From: Pohlia nutans
Taxonomy: Eukaryota; Streptophyta; Bryopsida; Bryales; Mniaceae
Assembly (NCBI GenBank): GCA_022496805.1
Contig: CM040094.1
Coordinates: 5,231,501-5,295,500 of the forward strand
DNA: 64,000 bases
Direction of reading: 5' to 3'
A model generated the notes under the pieces. It was given only the letters and a program-made list of their open reading frames with translations. It searched no databases and had not been told where the DNA came from. The position numbers and the translations under genes were made by a program. Below are positions 45,010 to 55,918 of this stretch, piece after piece (the first letter of the stretch is position 1; each line of letters begins with the position of its first letter).

Positions 45010-45619
45010 CATCTTCTTTTTCTGGTGGCTCGTCTATCTTGTATCAGTAGATCTTAATTTCAGGTAAGAATCATTCCGGAGTGAATCCAAAACTTTCTTA
45101 AATAGGTTGGATTCATGTGCTAGAGGAGATTTCTCCACATTACTCTTTCACAGAGTAGATACCAGAAGAAATTATCGGTTGCTAGTCCTGTTAGTCACCT
45201 CAAGTAGGCAGTATAGGAAACATGTAGCTGTAATATGGCCATCTGATTTTACAGAAGCCATGAATCATTCTTTTAGCAAAGGGGAATGAAAACGAGAAGC
45301 AATGGAAGTGCAACCACGTTTTCTCCAGTAAAGTTATGAATTATTGTAGAGTGTTGCCCTATTAGTCCATGGGTGTCACTAGGTCACCTCAAAACTGTAA
45401 TGGTCATCTTACTCATTTCTAGTATTGATTCTGAGATGTTCACTTAGAAGCAATACTAGACTTGGAAATGAGTAAATATATAGCAAGTGAAGAGTCACAA
45501 AATCAACACTTTTTTGGGAATTAAATAAGAAAATTTTCAAAAATTCACAATGAAGACAATTTTTAGAAAATTGGTTTATTTGATAATAGTATATACATTC
45601 ATGAGCTGAAAAAGATAAA
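45010..45619. other. Spacer between convergent LPA3 and AGO genes
   Basis: Holds the 3' untranslated regions and terminators of both genes. No further gene or repeat recognised. Confidence 0.6.
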
Positions 45620-48274
45620 CTAAACAAAAAACATAGAATGTTCTGGGTGTAAGATTCTCAATTTTGGAAGTTCAACCGGATTTGCCACCTGTCCATCTTT
45701 AGAACTCTTTAGCGAAGCGGTATCAGATGCTCTTCCTGAAGCGTTAACAAACTTCATGTACCGTGATGCTAGAACATGGGCATAAGCTGCTGGGGCCGCC
45801 ATCGAAATGGATGTTGTGCAACGGCCAAACGTGTGGCAAAGGTTGTACGTCAACGACTGAATATCATCCGGCCGAAGGTTGTTTTCGTTCACCAGCACAT
45901 GGTAGTGAGTAGGACGAGATGTACCAATGAGGCCTGCTTGGGCGACGAGGAAGAAGTCGTAGCCGTTTGGTTGGCACACACCCTTGTCGACAACAGTGCC
46001 TGGAAGTACGTTTCCGCTTTTTAATCGTTCTTGGCCTCGAGGAAAGAAACGGGTATTGTGACGCTTCGTGCAAACAATGAAGGTGATTCCTGGATTGTAA
46101 TCTTCTTGAAGCCCCTTGCAAGCCTTTTTGAAGGCCATGAATTCGACTTCCAGACATCCTAGAAATTGGCTCTCGCTCAATCCATCCCTGTAGACAATGA
46201 TTTGGCTGGGTTTGCGCCTCTCTGGCTCGTAATGTGTTGGGCATGAATTGTAATAATCCAAAAGGCATTGTTCGACCATGGCTTGCAGATCTTGGATCAT
46301 CTCTATCTTGGATGGTTGAGATCTCACTTGCGTCGAATAGTGAAACACGTTCGGCCAGTTCTTCGTCGCCACCACTGCTGCAATCGAAGGAACACTCGCA
46401 TCCCAGCCGCCGTGCGACACATCCATCCCGAAGATGATGGTCGATGCACCAAGGCACGTCGTCATCCCTCGCGCTAACGGTGAGCTGTACCCTCCAAACT
46501 TGAGATTGATTTTCAACGCAAGATTCCCCAGATATTGATCATTGATATGGCGAGGTTTGACCATGCACTGCGAAATGAGCCCTATTTGAATCTCACACCG
46601 CTTCTTGAGTGGAACATAAAGGGAACTGTCTTTCTCCGGTAATATGGCCAGGATAAACACAGGCATATGTGGTGAACATCTGTCTTTAAGTTCGCCTAAC
46701 ACTCTTAAAACACGGTCTTCAGGTGAATAGTGAAGTGAATTAGGAGCCTCCTTCACCACACAGTAGGGTCTGTCCATTCTCATTCCTCGTTTGCAACAAC
46801 TTGCCCTTAATTGATCTCCAATGACTGCTCCGTCGTTGCAGCGAGGATCAAACACAAGGACAGCCCAACGACCTATCTTAGCTCCTCGTTTCAATTTCAT
46901 GTTGCTGAAATTCCACCGGCCATCTCGAGGTCGCTCAACCCTGTTGTCTCCGAACTCAAGCTGAGGTGCAGGTAACAATCTACCTTTAATACGAGCAAGC
47001 CTGTCCTCAAACTCGAGACCAAACTCTTTTAACAGCTCATCCGAACCATACTTGTTGACATTGATTGCGTTCTCACAAAGTCGTTGTCTCTCCTGTGGTC
47101 CCTGTTTGCAAGCAGCGATTTGAAGTTGCCGTTGCCTACTGGTAAGAGGTCCCATGTAACGTTGCCCTTCAACAATCGTGCACAACTCCAATGGTAAGAA
47201 AATCGGTTTCGTCTTCTTACCAACATCTACTGCTGGGAGGTTTGGGTACTTAAGAACATAGCTGTAAGTATCATAAAAAAACTGCTCCACGAATGTTTCT
47301 TCATCTCCCTTCATGAATTTGATTTCTCGGATAGGCCGGTCACTAAACCCCGCAATTTTATAAACCCGCTTACTTGCCCTATGTGTGGTTTGGACTCGGA
47401 CATGTTTTAGAATGCTTTTGGCTTTAGCCCAGTCTCGCCCTTGCATGTGAGATACATCTCGTAGATTGAACCTTTCCTTGAGAAACTCAACAACTGTAGT
47501 AGCGCGTAATACGGAAATCATAGTGATATCAAGGTTGAGAGTTAACCCCATGCAGGTGGGTCTGACACTAGAGTGGTAACCTCGCCAACCAACAATCCCC
47601 TCACCCAGCTCAAGAATTGGACCCAAACTTGAATGAAAAAAGTTGTCCCTTACAAGAAGAAAGTTTCGACGTGCAGCGCTTTCACGAAGAACTATGTCCA
47701 GAACACGAAGCGCTTCGAAAGCTTCGCCTTTGCCTCGCAACATCTCGGTGATGGCTTTCATCCGAACCTTAGCAGCATGCACAATTTGGACAGTGTAATC
47801 TCTCCCTTTGGCATTTGTCTTCCTCCTCTTTGTTTCATCTTCATTACCACGTCGGTTACCTTGATCGCTGTTGTCCAAAAAGACTGGAAACTCCTTTGAG
47901 TTGAATGATAACTTTCCATAGGTAAAGAGTGTCTTTTCTCCATCAAATGCAAATTTTTTTCCTCCAAACTCCTCCTTTCCAAATGTCTCAAGAACCTTTT
48001 TCATCACATCGCGAAAGATCTTCTTGTTTGTCACAGGTGGTTCAACCGACACGGTGTACTGGTATACGTCATCATCCTTCACCAATCGTGCGTTGAAGTG
48101 ATTCACGATCAAGTCAATTGGGTGTCCACTTTGGCCAAATTCGGGGCGTGTCGCAATTTTGGACCCGAGAGCACGTGTAGTGCTCTCGATGCCATAGCCC
48201 GATAATCTTTGGGGCTGCGTGCCTTTTGACAAAGGTGGTGGCGGCGGTAGCTCGTGATCTTTCCCTCGGTCCAT
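45620..48274 (-). CDS. Argonaute, AGO4/6/9 clade, intronless
   Basis: One uninterrupted frame of 884 aa. The N domain is ~50-200 (GHPIDLIVNHFNARL; FRDVMKKVLETFG), L1 ~205-250 (GIVGWRGYHSSVRPTCMG), PAZ ~255-385 (YPNLPAVDVGKKTKPIFLP), MID ~465-600, PIWI ~600-850. Catalytic D618 (FGMDVSHGG), D697 (VYRDGLSESQF) and H833 (AAYAHVLASRY) are all present, so slicing is possible. The C-terminus ends MFFV, close to the MFF-Cys end of AGO4-clade proteins. Known: this clade binds 24-nt siRNAs and guides RNA-directed DNA methylation in the nucleus. Plant AGO4 genes normally have about twenty introns; the lack of any here suggests a retrocopy kept open by selection. No GW/RGG-rich N-terminal extension. TATA-like sequence sits ~35 bp above the ATG. 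No poly(A) remnant after the stop. Confidence 0.93.
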   Translation of the reverse strand: MDRGKDHELPPPPPLSKGTQPQRLSGYGIESTTRALGSKIATRPEFGQSGHPIDLIVNHFNARLVKDDDVYQYTVSVEPPVTNKKIFRDVMKKVLETFGKEEFGGKKFAFDGEKTLFTYGKLSFNSKEFPVFLDNSDQGNRRGNEDETKRRKTNAKGRDYTVQIVHAAKVRMKAITEMLRGKGEAFEALRVLDIVLRESAARRNFLLVRDNFFHSSLGPILELGEGIVGWRGYHSSVRPTCMGLTLNLDITMISVLRATTVVEFLKERFNLRDVSHMQGRDWAKAKSILKHVRVQTTHRASKRVYKIAGFSDRPIREIKFMKGDEETFVEQFFYDTYSYVLKYPNLPAVDVGKKTKPIFLPLELCTIVEGQRYMGPLTSRQRQLQIAACKQGPQERQRLCENAINVNKYGSDELLKEFGLEFEDRLARIKGRLLPAPQLEFGDNRVERPRDGRWNFSNMKLKRGAKIGRWAVLVFDPRCNDGAVIGDQLRASCCKRGMRMDRPYCVVKEAPNSLHYSPEDRVLRVLGELKDRCSPHMPVFILAILPEKDSSLYVPLKKRCEIQIGLISQCMVKPRHINDQYLGNLALKINLKFGGYSSPLARGMTTCLGASTIIFGMDVSHGGWDASVPSIAAVVATKNWPNVFHYSTQVRSQPSKIEMIQDLQAMVEQCLLDYYNSCPTHYEPERRKPSQIIVYRDGLSESQFLGCLEVEFMAFKKACKGLQEDYNPGITFIVCTKRHNTRFFPRGQERLKSGNVLPGTVVDKGVCQPNGYDFFLVAQAGLIGTSRPTHYHVLVNENNLRPDDIQSLTYNLCHTFGRCTTSISMAAPAAYAHVLASRYMKFVNASGRASDTASLKSSKDGQVANPVELPKLRILHPEHSMFFV

Positions 48275-48302
48275 TGTCTCTCAGAGTTTTAGGGTTTACT
48301 AT

Positions 48303-48315
48303 TCTATTATAAATA
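48303..48315 (-). promoter_or_regulatory. TATA-like element upstream of the AGO gene
   Basis: On the minus strand GTATTTATAATAG lies ~30-40 bp above the ATG. If used, the 5' leader would be only a few bases, so transcription may instead start elsewhere. Weak evidence. Confidence 0.35.
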
Positions 48316-49308
48316 CAAAAGAGACTTATAAAGGTGGTACATGAGTATTTAAATATTTTGATTTGTATATAAAAATATAATCTATGGAATTTCAGGGATT
48401 TATATATTGTATGGGTAGTTTAATGATAAATGTAAAAGACTAAAAGTAAAACAATCAAGTCTAAACTTAAAGGAATCTATTTTTTTATATAAAAGTAAAA
48501 ACTATAAAAATAAGTAAAATGATTCTATTTACATAATTTGAATTACTTTGTGGAATTGCTCCATCCTATTTTACTATTAACCAGTAAAGGTCACAAGGTG
48601 TCCCTAAAATTGACAATTTGAGAAAACCCATTAGAAAGTACTATTTAGAAGAATACTTTGGAATTGATTTGTAATAAATTGAAATTTGTAGCTTTGAATT
48701 TAAGATTCCGTCCATATGAATAGATTCATCAATGCTATTACCGATATTTTTTTATAAAATTTGAAAATTCAAAATTAAAATTCTTAATTCAATCACAAAC
48801 AAAATACTATCATTTTTGAGTAAGATTTTTTGGAATGGATTTGAAAATTTTCCCACGGGTTCCCCATGCCTTTACTTTTTTGTTTTTTTTTATAGAATAA
48901 TTTATTCATAATTTAATGGTAACGAAATTCAATAAAAAAAAATCCATAATATTCATATTACATGTCCAAACATAACGAAACTAACTACACCGCACCCTCT
49001 TCCTTGTTGGGAGCTTTTTGACAGTACCAAGAACGCGGCCTACATGCATACGGATACGGTTGAGGAGATCTCAACATAACTGTAACAAACCTCCTAACAC
49101 ATTTGCCAATAAATCTTACAACACGTAGTAAACTATAAATTCTTTATTGAGTTGAAGAACTCAAATCTTAAACCAAAAGATCTTGGTCTAAGATTAACCA
49201 CCCAACTAAAGAAAAGGGATCTCAACAAAAGAGAGCCCCTACCTGTCACCCCCAAGCTTATATCCTAAATCCCTTCACTATAGGGACTGGTAGTCTATAT
49301 CTAGTCTT
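48316..49308. other. AT-rich spacer upstream of the AGO gene
   Basis: No gene or clear repeat seen; may hold the AGO promoter (minus strand). Confidence 0.5.
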
Positions 49309-49858
49309 TTAACCCCTAAGTGACCGATCAACCATTTTATGGTCGCTGCCCTTTTTTTACGGGCTGCCCGAGATGAAAAAAAAACTATTTCAGAAAATAA
49401 AAAATATTTTCAAATAGGAAATCAAGTCTACTTTCCAACCCAATTTGAATCATGTCAATCGGAGGTAAACTCCATCAAGGAGAAATTTTCAAAGACAAAC
49501 ACCTCAACATTGTCCTAGTGTTACAGAACTTACTATTTCGGGAAAGTAATGATGTTCCCTCTTTCTAAAATTTTGCTTTTTTGAACTTTAGGATAGAATG
49601 TCTATTTTCAACCAATCATACCAAATTTCAAATTCTAAAAACAAAATTTGTAATTTAGGTGGATATTCAACGATAAATGCTTCTAAATTCGTTTAATGAG
49701 TATCTAAAACATTTTTTGAAAGTTTGACCATATGGATAATTACTAAACATCGTGCTTCTCGGTTTCTCTTTTGGACCAAACTTCATTGAAGTTGTAGAAG
49801 CAACATTTTATAATACATTTAGGTTTTGCCCTTACCCCCTCTGTCATTTAGGGGTTAA
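49309..49858. mobile_element. TTAA-flanked MITE, copy f (550 bp)
   Basis: TTAACCCCTAAGTGACCGAT at 49309 to CTGTCATTTAGGGGTTAA at 49858. Same 550-bp length as copy b but in opposite orientation; both hold 'ttttatggtcgctgcccttt' (complement in b). Confidence 0.9.
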
Positions 49859-49914
49859 CTTTCTATCTTCAAAATGAGATTTAGTCCATAGATCACTAAG
49901 TCCTTTAACTTTTA

Positions 49915-50283
49915 AATCTGGAGTGGTTTAACTCTAGTGCACCTCATCTAGAGTTATCTAACTATTATGTCTATGTTCTCAATTAGGAGTAGTTTAACTC
50001 CAGTGCACTAAATGCAGAGTTGTTTAACTACAGTGCACATGTTGTCTACTTGGAGTTGTTTAACTCTAATCCATCCATCTTCAACTGAGAGTTGGCTTGC
50101 TCTCATCATCCTTTTGTTTATACATTGCCATACAAAATACATTACTATCTATAAGAATATCAACTTTAACCCTCATGGTATCAATTCTACCTCTCAAGGC
50201 ATTAACTCTAACCCTCAGGGTATCAACTCTACCCTTCATGGTATGAACTCTACTCTTCAGGGTATCAACTCTACCATGCTTCA
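49915..50283 (+). repeat. Minisatellites at the gypsy insertion site
   Basis: 49920-50070 has four to five degenerate 'ggagttgtttaactctagtg'-type units. 50164-50280 has about five 21-bp units near CTTCAGGGTATCAACTCTAC, whose in-frame translation is a 7-residue repeat. The LTR element inserted at the end of the second array. Confidence 0.8.
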
Positions 50284-50291
50284 CATGGTAT

Positions 50292-50672
50292 TGAGATTAG
50301 AAGATTTTTACTATTGACTCCAAAGTACTTTGATCTATGAGAAATAAAACACTGCTTTATTCAGAAAAGAAGCTAACAGTACACTGCGAGCTGGAGAGAT
50401 AGTTCCAGCACATGGAAGCTCCCAGCCAAAACTAAACAAGTAGCACCACCAGGAAAGAGATGATCGGCTTGGTTTGAGGCCAAGAATAAGTACCCTCCAG
50501 GGAACAAGTTCTCCAACCGGGTGGTTATCAGGAACTTGCAATTTGGAGAGGAACAGGAAGAACTAATAACTGCATTGGTTCTTGCCAAGAGTGTGACGTG
50601 GCAAGCTAAGTACTAAGGGAGGAACTACACGGGTAAAAAGGTAAAGTAGAAAGGAAAAATCTAGTGGTAACA
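50292..50672 (-). repeat. 3' LTR
   Basis: 381 bp, TG...CA ends, one mismatch to the 5' LTR. Confidence 0.97.
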
Positions 50673-50684
50673 TCTCCTCCCCAG
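50673..50684 (-). other. Polypurine tract
   Basis: CTGGGGAGGAGA on the minus strand directly precedes the 3' LTR; it would prime plus-strand DNA synthesis. Confidence 0.8.
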
Positions 50685-50709
50685 GTTTCGATCACGCTAA
50701 CCAGTGTGA

Positions 50710-53700
50710 CTAAACCTGAAGATGTTCTAAATGTTTGTATGCTTTCAGCTTCGCTCCGTTGTAGGTTTTGGTGATGATGCGGCCGTTGGGGGTGCTCAAT
50801 TTGTAAGTGCCGTTGTCAAACTGACGATGTACGATGAACATGCCCTTCCATTTTGGGCGGAATTTCTGACCGTGCTGTTTCTACAACCAACTATCCACTA
50901 ACATAACGAGACTACCGGCGGGGTACGAAGTCAACTTTCTTTGAGTATCATGCCGTTCCTTGCGTCAGTGCTGCATGACTTCGACATTCCATAGTGCTCT
51001 TCTTGTGGTTTCGTCCAATCATTCAAGTTCTAGCAAACAAGCTTCCAAGGACTCGACGTCGCCCAGTCTATGCTGCACGGCTAGTCGTAGAGAGGGGATT
51101 TCAAGTTCGATCGGTACAACAGCCTCAAAGCCAAACACAAGCTGGAAGGGGGTGTAACATGTGGTGAGTTTGTAAGCGGTCCGGTACGCCCACAACGCCT
51201 CCCCGACATGGTTGTCCCAAGTATTGCGTTTGTCTAGGATGACTTTGGCGATGATGCCTGTCAGAATTCCGTTCGTTTTTTTGACCATTCCATTTGCCTG
51301 CGGGTAGTAAGGTGTCACCCTCCGATGCTTGATAGATAGTTTACTCAATAGTTTGGTTACCACTCCGCTCGTGAAATGGGACCCCTGGTCGGTGATGACT
51401 TCTAGGGGACACCCGTATCGGCAAATTACTTGGTTGTATAAAAAATCGGCCGCTACGTCTTGCGTGCATTTTTTCACTGCGGCCGCCTCTGACCACTTGG
51501 TTAAGTAATTGGTCGCTACGATTAGATACTCGTTGTGCCTAGACGTTTTGGGGAGGGCTCCGACAAAGTCGAGTCACCACTTTTCAAAAGCTCCGGTAGG
51601 GAAGATAGGGTGGAGTTCGGTATGAGCAAACGACCTTCTTCCGTACGCTTGACACGAGGGGCAGCTTTGACAGTATTTTGCGCAGTCTTTGAATAGACTT
51701 GGCCAAAAATACCCCGCTGTGAGTATTTTCCGGGCGGTGGAATCGGCAGTGAAATGTCCTCCGCATATCCTTTCATGACACTCCGGCAGGATCCTTTTCG
51801 CTTCGTCTCTGTTGACAGCTCTTCTAAGGACTCCATCTCGACCTGTTCGGTAAAGCGTGTCGCCAATTAGAGTGAACGGAATAGCACGTCTGCGGATGTC
51901 CTTCCGTTGCTGCGCGTTTGAGTGAGCGGGGAACTCCAAATTCTTGAGATAGTTGGAGATGGTTTTGTACCCGAAATCGGGTTCGTCTTCGGCCCTTGAG
52001 ATGACATAACACTCCGCCTCGTCGGAAATTGCTCCTTCCGCCGACTTTGGGGGAGATCCAAGTTCCAACAAGAGTCTGGCGTGGGATGACCTCTGGGTCT
52101 TTGTGACTTCGAAAACCAAGTCATACTGTTGCAGAGCCGCTAAAAATCTTGCTGCTCTTCCTGTGGGCTCGGTTTGCTGTATTACTCGCTTGAGCTCGTC
52201 GGTCTCGCTTTGTACCAGTACTGGGTGCTGGCTAGCTAATAAGTAATGGCGAAACTTTGCGCATGCAAACAACAAGGACGTCGTCGTCTTTTCGGTTGTC
52301 GAGTATCTTTGCTCACAGTCTGTCAATAATCTACTAGCGTAATAAATAGGATGTGCTTGACCAGCCTCATCGTTTTGCATGAGAACCGCTGCTACTACTT
52401 CTTCGGACGCTGTCGGGTTGATGATAAAAGCCAGGTGCCAGTTCGGGTGTCGCATAATGGGGTCACTTGCTAGGCAGTTCTTTACGTGCTCGAGGGCTTT
52501 ACAACAACTTGCTATCCAGGCAAATGGTGTATTTTTTCGTATGAGGGCTGTGATTGGTCGCGCCACCCCTGCAAGATTCTCGACAAAACGGTTGTGGTAA
52601 TTGATGATTCCCCATAACGTTGCAACTTCAGCAGGGCCTGTAGGAATCCCCAGTTCCTGGATGCGCTTGATCTTATCTGGGTCCACTCGCAACCCTCCAC
52701 TGAAGACGATGTGTCCTAGGAGTGGACCCTCCTCGAAGCCAAATCTACATTTTTCTGGGCTCAATGAACACCCATGTTTCGTCAACCTTTCGAACGCCGT
52801 TCGAACATGGTCTAAATGGAGGTGTCTATCGCTGTACACGGCGAAATCGTCAAGATATACTCTTATGAACCGACCGATGTAAGGCCCAAATATGTGCGTC
52901 TGTACTCTTTGAAACGTACCTCCAGCATTGCAGAGTCCGAAAGGCATCCGCAGGTACGCGAAAGTTCCCCAAGGAGTTGTGAAGGTAGTCTTTAGGATGT
53001 TATCGTCATGAATTTTCACCTGATGATACCCGCTGTATCCATCGCAAAAGGTGTATAAATCATGACCTGCTATGTCGTCTAGGAGCTCATCGATATGGGG
53101 CAGAGGTTGTCTGTCTTTTTTGGTCACCCGGTTCAACGCGCGGTAGTTTACACACACTCACCATTTTCCACCCTTTTTTGGTACTATCACGACCGGTGAC
53201 ACCCATTCGGTGTTGCGTACTTGGACAATAAACCCCCCTTCAAGTAATTTGTCCAGTTCGTTTTTTAATATTCTCATCTTGTCAGGCGCCATTCTCTGCT
53301 GCCTAGCTCGTACTGGTTTGGCCCCGGCTATGAGTTCAATATGGTGCTCTTCTAGGGTGATCGTGGGCAGGTCTTGGTGGTGCAAGACAAATAAATCTGA
53401 ATATTCTAACACCAATTTTTGCATCTCGGATTTTTCTTCTTCTGTCAGTGTGGGACCGAACTGGACTAATCGAAGCAATTCTTCACGGCGACTAGGGATT
53501 ATTGAGATATCTTCCAAGTGGGACATGGAGTCTGTCAATACCTGTGGGAGGAGATCTATAGCGTATAGGTCCACTTCTGACTCACTTTCGCTATCTGAAG
53601 TTGTGTATTCTGACGTCCAGGCTGAATCGGATCCCTCGTCGGAAGAATCTTCTGGTGAACTGCTCATTGTTCTACTGCGATCGGGTATGACCTTTATATT

Positions 53701-54261
53701 CACTCTGTTCATGTGAGGACCTATTTTCATGTTCCCCTTTTCCCAATAATCTACAGCCTTTACTTCTCTCAACCAGGGCCTTCCTAGGATGATAGGATAT
53801 CCTCCCCGGGCTTCGGAGATGTCTAAAATGTGAAAATCCACTTTTACTGTGATCCCTTTGACCGTAATAGGTTGTTGAGATAGCATACCGACAGACTTTA
53901 CGCACCTTTGATCGGCAACTTTGAGTCGTAGTGAAGAGGACTGTGTCGGTGAGAGTTCTAGGTCATCCACCAACCAATTTGAGATGATGTTGACGGCAAC
54001 ACCACCATCTACTAAACATCCGCTGATGTCTCGTCCGGCAATCGTTGCCTCAACTTGTGGTGACCGCATGTCCTCCCTTGTCGAATCTGCAACTCTGACT
54101 TCTGCCGATATTGGAATTCCGCACTTCGTGTTTATGCCTTGTCTGAGTTCTCTTCTTAGTGAGGGACATCGAGCTATTAATTGCCCGATGGTTATGTTTG
54201 CGGACTGTTTCCCCAAGTCTGCTACAATAGAGTAGTTTTGTTGTCCTTTGCTTAGCAACAT
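50710..54261 (-). pseudogene. gypsy pol: protease, RT, RNase H, integrase
   Basis: One continuous frame from 54261 to 50710 with in-frame stops at 53158-53160 (TGA, where the family has Arg in KW-R-VCVNYR), 51574-51576 (TGA), 51019-51021 (TGA), 50965-50967 (TGA) and 50881-50883 (TAG). Protease: CLVDGGVAVNII. RT: FGLCNAGGTFQR and RVYLDDFAVYS (active site intact). RNase H: HPIYYASRLLTDCEQRYSTTEK. Integrase: HHCC finger (HERICGGHF...CQSCPSCQ), first Asp in LDFVGALP, second in VITDQGSHF. Thirty-five residues on, the expected Glu is Lys (codon AAA at 51280-51282). The tail resembles the usual gypsy integrase C-terminal domain; no chromodomain is evident. Codon changes fit G-to-A or C-to-T. Confidence 0.93.
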
Positions 54262-54289
54262 GTCATTGATGCCGATCTGTCTTCTAGTT

Positions 54290-55376
54290 CGTTTTTATGT
54301 TCTTTTACTGGCACCAGGAGTGTCAATCGTTCGTCTCCTATGGTGCTTCCTCACCGGTGGTTCAATATCTTGTATGGGCCTTGTACGTTTGGCTACCATG
54401 ATCTCGGGTATCGAATCATCTATCCGGCCCCCTGCAAACTCCAGAAGGTTGATTTCAGCTAGCTTGACTCCTGAAGTGGCAGCTCCTCTTCCGCTAGGTA
54501 CTCGTGGATTGTTGAGGTCTGGGCAGTCCGACTTGTAGTGCCCTCTTTTGCCGCAACTTTGACAAGTAACAAATTGGATGGATCTCTGTGGGGTCGGGCG
54601 TTTAGAACTGGGCTCTTGTTGCAGAAATTCTGTCCTTGGACCAAGAATAACTTTAAGTCTCGGAATTCTTCGACGAGCTTCGTTACAGTTGCATTGTCAG
54701 TCTGTGTTGCGCTCTGCATTCTTGGTGGCGGCTGTGCAACAGTGGTGTTACTTGGCGGAGGCGTGAACACCATGGGAGCTATGATTGTGTCAGGTTGTGC
54801 CATGTCTGCCAGATTTGACTCTTTTCTTTGCGCCAAGGCGATCGATGCTTCTAAGGTTTCAGGTTCCTTCCATGAAACTATTTCTTGTATGGGGAGTATC
54901 AATCCTCTGATAAATGTTCTTAAGACTAACGCATCTATGCTGGCGAAAGTAATTTCTGAACTCGCTGGTGTTAGACTCGCCGATCCTTCTGTATTCGGAG
55001 TTTTTCGTAAACTCCTCAGAATACGAGATCGTACCTCCTTTAACCTTGTCACAAATTCACGAACGTTCTTTGTCGCGGCTCCCGCTGCATTAGTCTTTTG
55101 TCTTATTAGGTTGAGTGCTCCTAATAGGGCCTGGTAGCTTTCTTTCTCCTGAAACTCATTCAGCAGTTCCTTAGTCAAGGACGACCAACTGGACTTGACA
55201 TCTGCTGATTGGGCATCGTACCACCACGAGGCCTCGTCGTCTAAATGTATTGGTAACATTTCTAACCAAGCTGTCTCGTCACGATCCCCGTTTGCCATGC
55301 ATGCACGTTTGAACTGCCTGAGGAATTTCTCAGGGTCAGCTTTGCTTGCGCCATCAGATACTGGTATCGTCACCAT
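54290..55376 (-). pseudogene. gypsy gag with frameshift before the zinc knuckle
   Basis: From 55376 the capsid region reads KFLRQFKRACMANGD, DDEASWWYDAQ and LLNEFQEKESYQALLGAL, typical of the retrotransposon gag domain. The CCHC knuckle C-QSC-GKRGHYKSDC lies in a different frame (around 54560-54520), so a base has been gained or lost upstream of it. The frame with the knuckle runs on to ~54290, close to the pol frame start. A programmed frameshift is possible but a mutation is likelier. Confidence 0.85.
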
Positions 55377-55654
55377 GGTGGTTCTTCTGTGTTTCTTTGA
55401 GTATAGATTTGAACTGCAGAAATTACTGTTTTCACCTTCTTCTCACTTTTTGTCTTTTCATCTTTTTTTTTTTTTTTTTTTTTTTTTTTGTGCGTTTCTT
55501 AACTAATACAACCCCTAGACCATGCGTCGTTCATTTGGTTCTCTTATATTACTTTATACCCTATTATCCCTCTAATAAGAAACCCCAAGTAATTTTCGGC
55601 AATGAAATAGAAGTTCCTAGAATAAATAAGAATGTGTGTACAGTTTAAGTAAAA

Positions 55655-55918
55655 TCACTGCATGTTCTCCATTTCAGATTCGCCGTATTGAACCCAGGTG
55701 GATCGTATTATTTCACACTCTATAATTTCTCTCCTTCTACCACTTAAATTTTGACGCATCATCCCTCGAATAACTATCGCATCGGGGTCTGTGAGGTCAT
55801 AAGGATCTGCGTTTCGTTGAGCTATTCTCCTAAGGAGGTTCCTCAAAACCACCATTAATTCTTCATCGGACAACGGACGTCCGGGCATTATTCTTAAAGG
55901 GTCAATCCACTGGCTCAC
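55655..55918 (-). CDS. Small ORF in the gypsy leader (87 aa)
   Basis: MSQWIDPLRIMPGRPLSDEE onward, rich in Arg and acidic residues, no domain recognised. Sits between leader and gag in element orientation. Could be an extra ORF or an N-terminal gag remnant. Confidence 0.35.
   Translation of the reverse strand: MSQWIDPLRIMPGRPLSDEELMVVLRNLLRRIAQRNADPYDLTDPDAIVIRGMMRQNLSGRRREIIECEIIRSTWVQYGESEMENMQ

Noticed and set aside
49320..49420. CRISPR-like or bacterial repeats
   Set aside because: Repeats in the window are terminal repeats of MITEs or minisatellites, without regular spacers; the organism is a plant.
50081..50317. Heptad-repeat ORFs (NSTLQGI on plus; VDTLRV-like on minus)
   Set aside because: Artefact of the 21-bp minisatellite, open in both strands.
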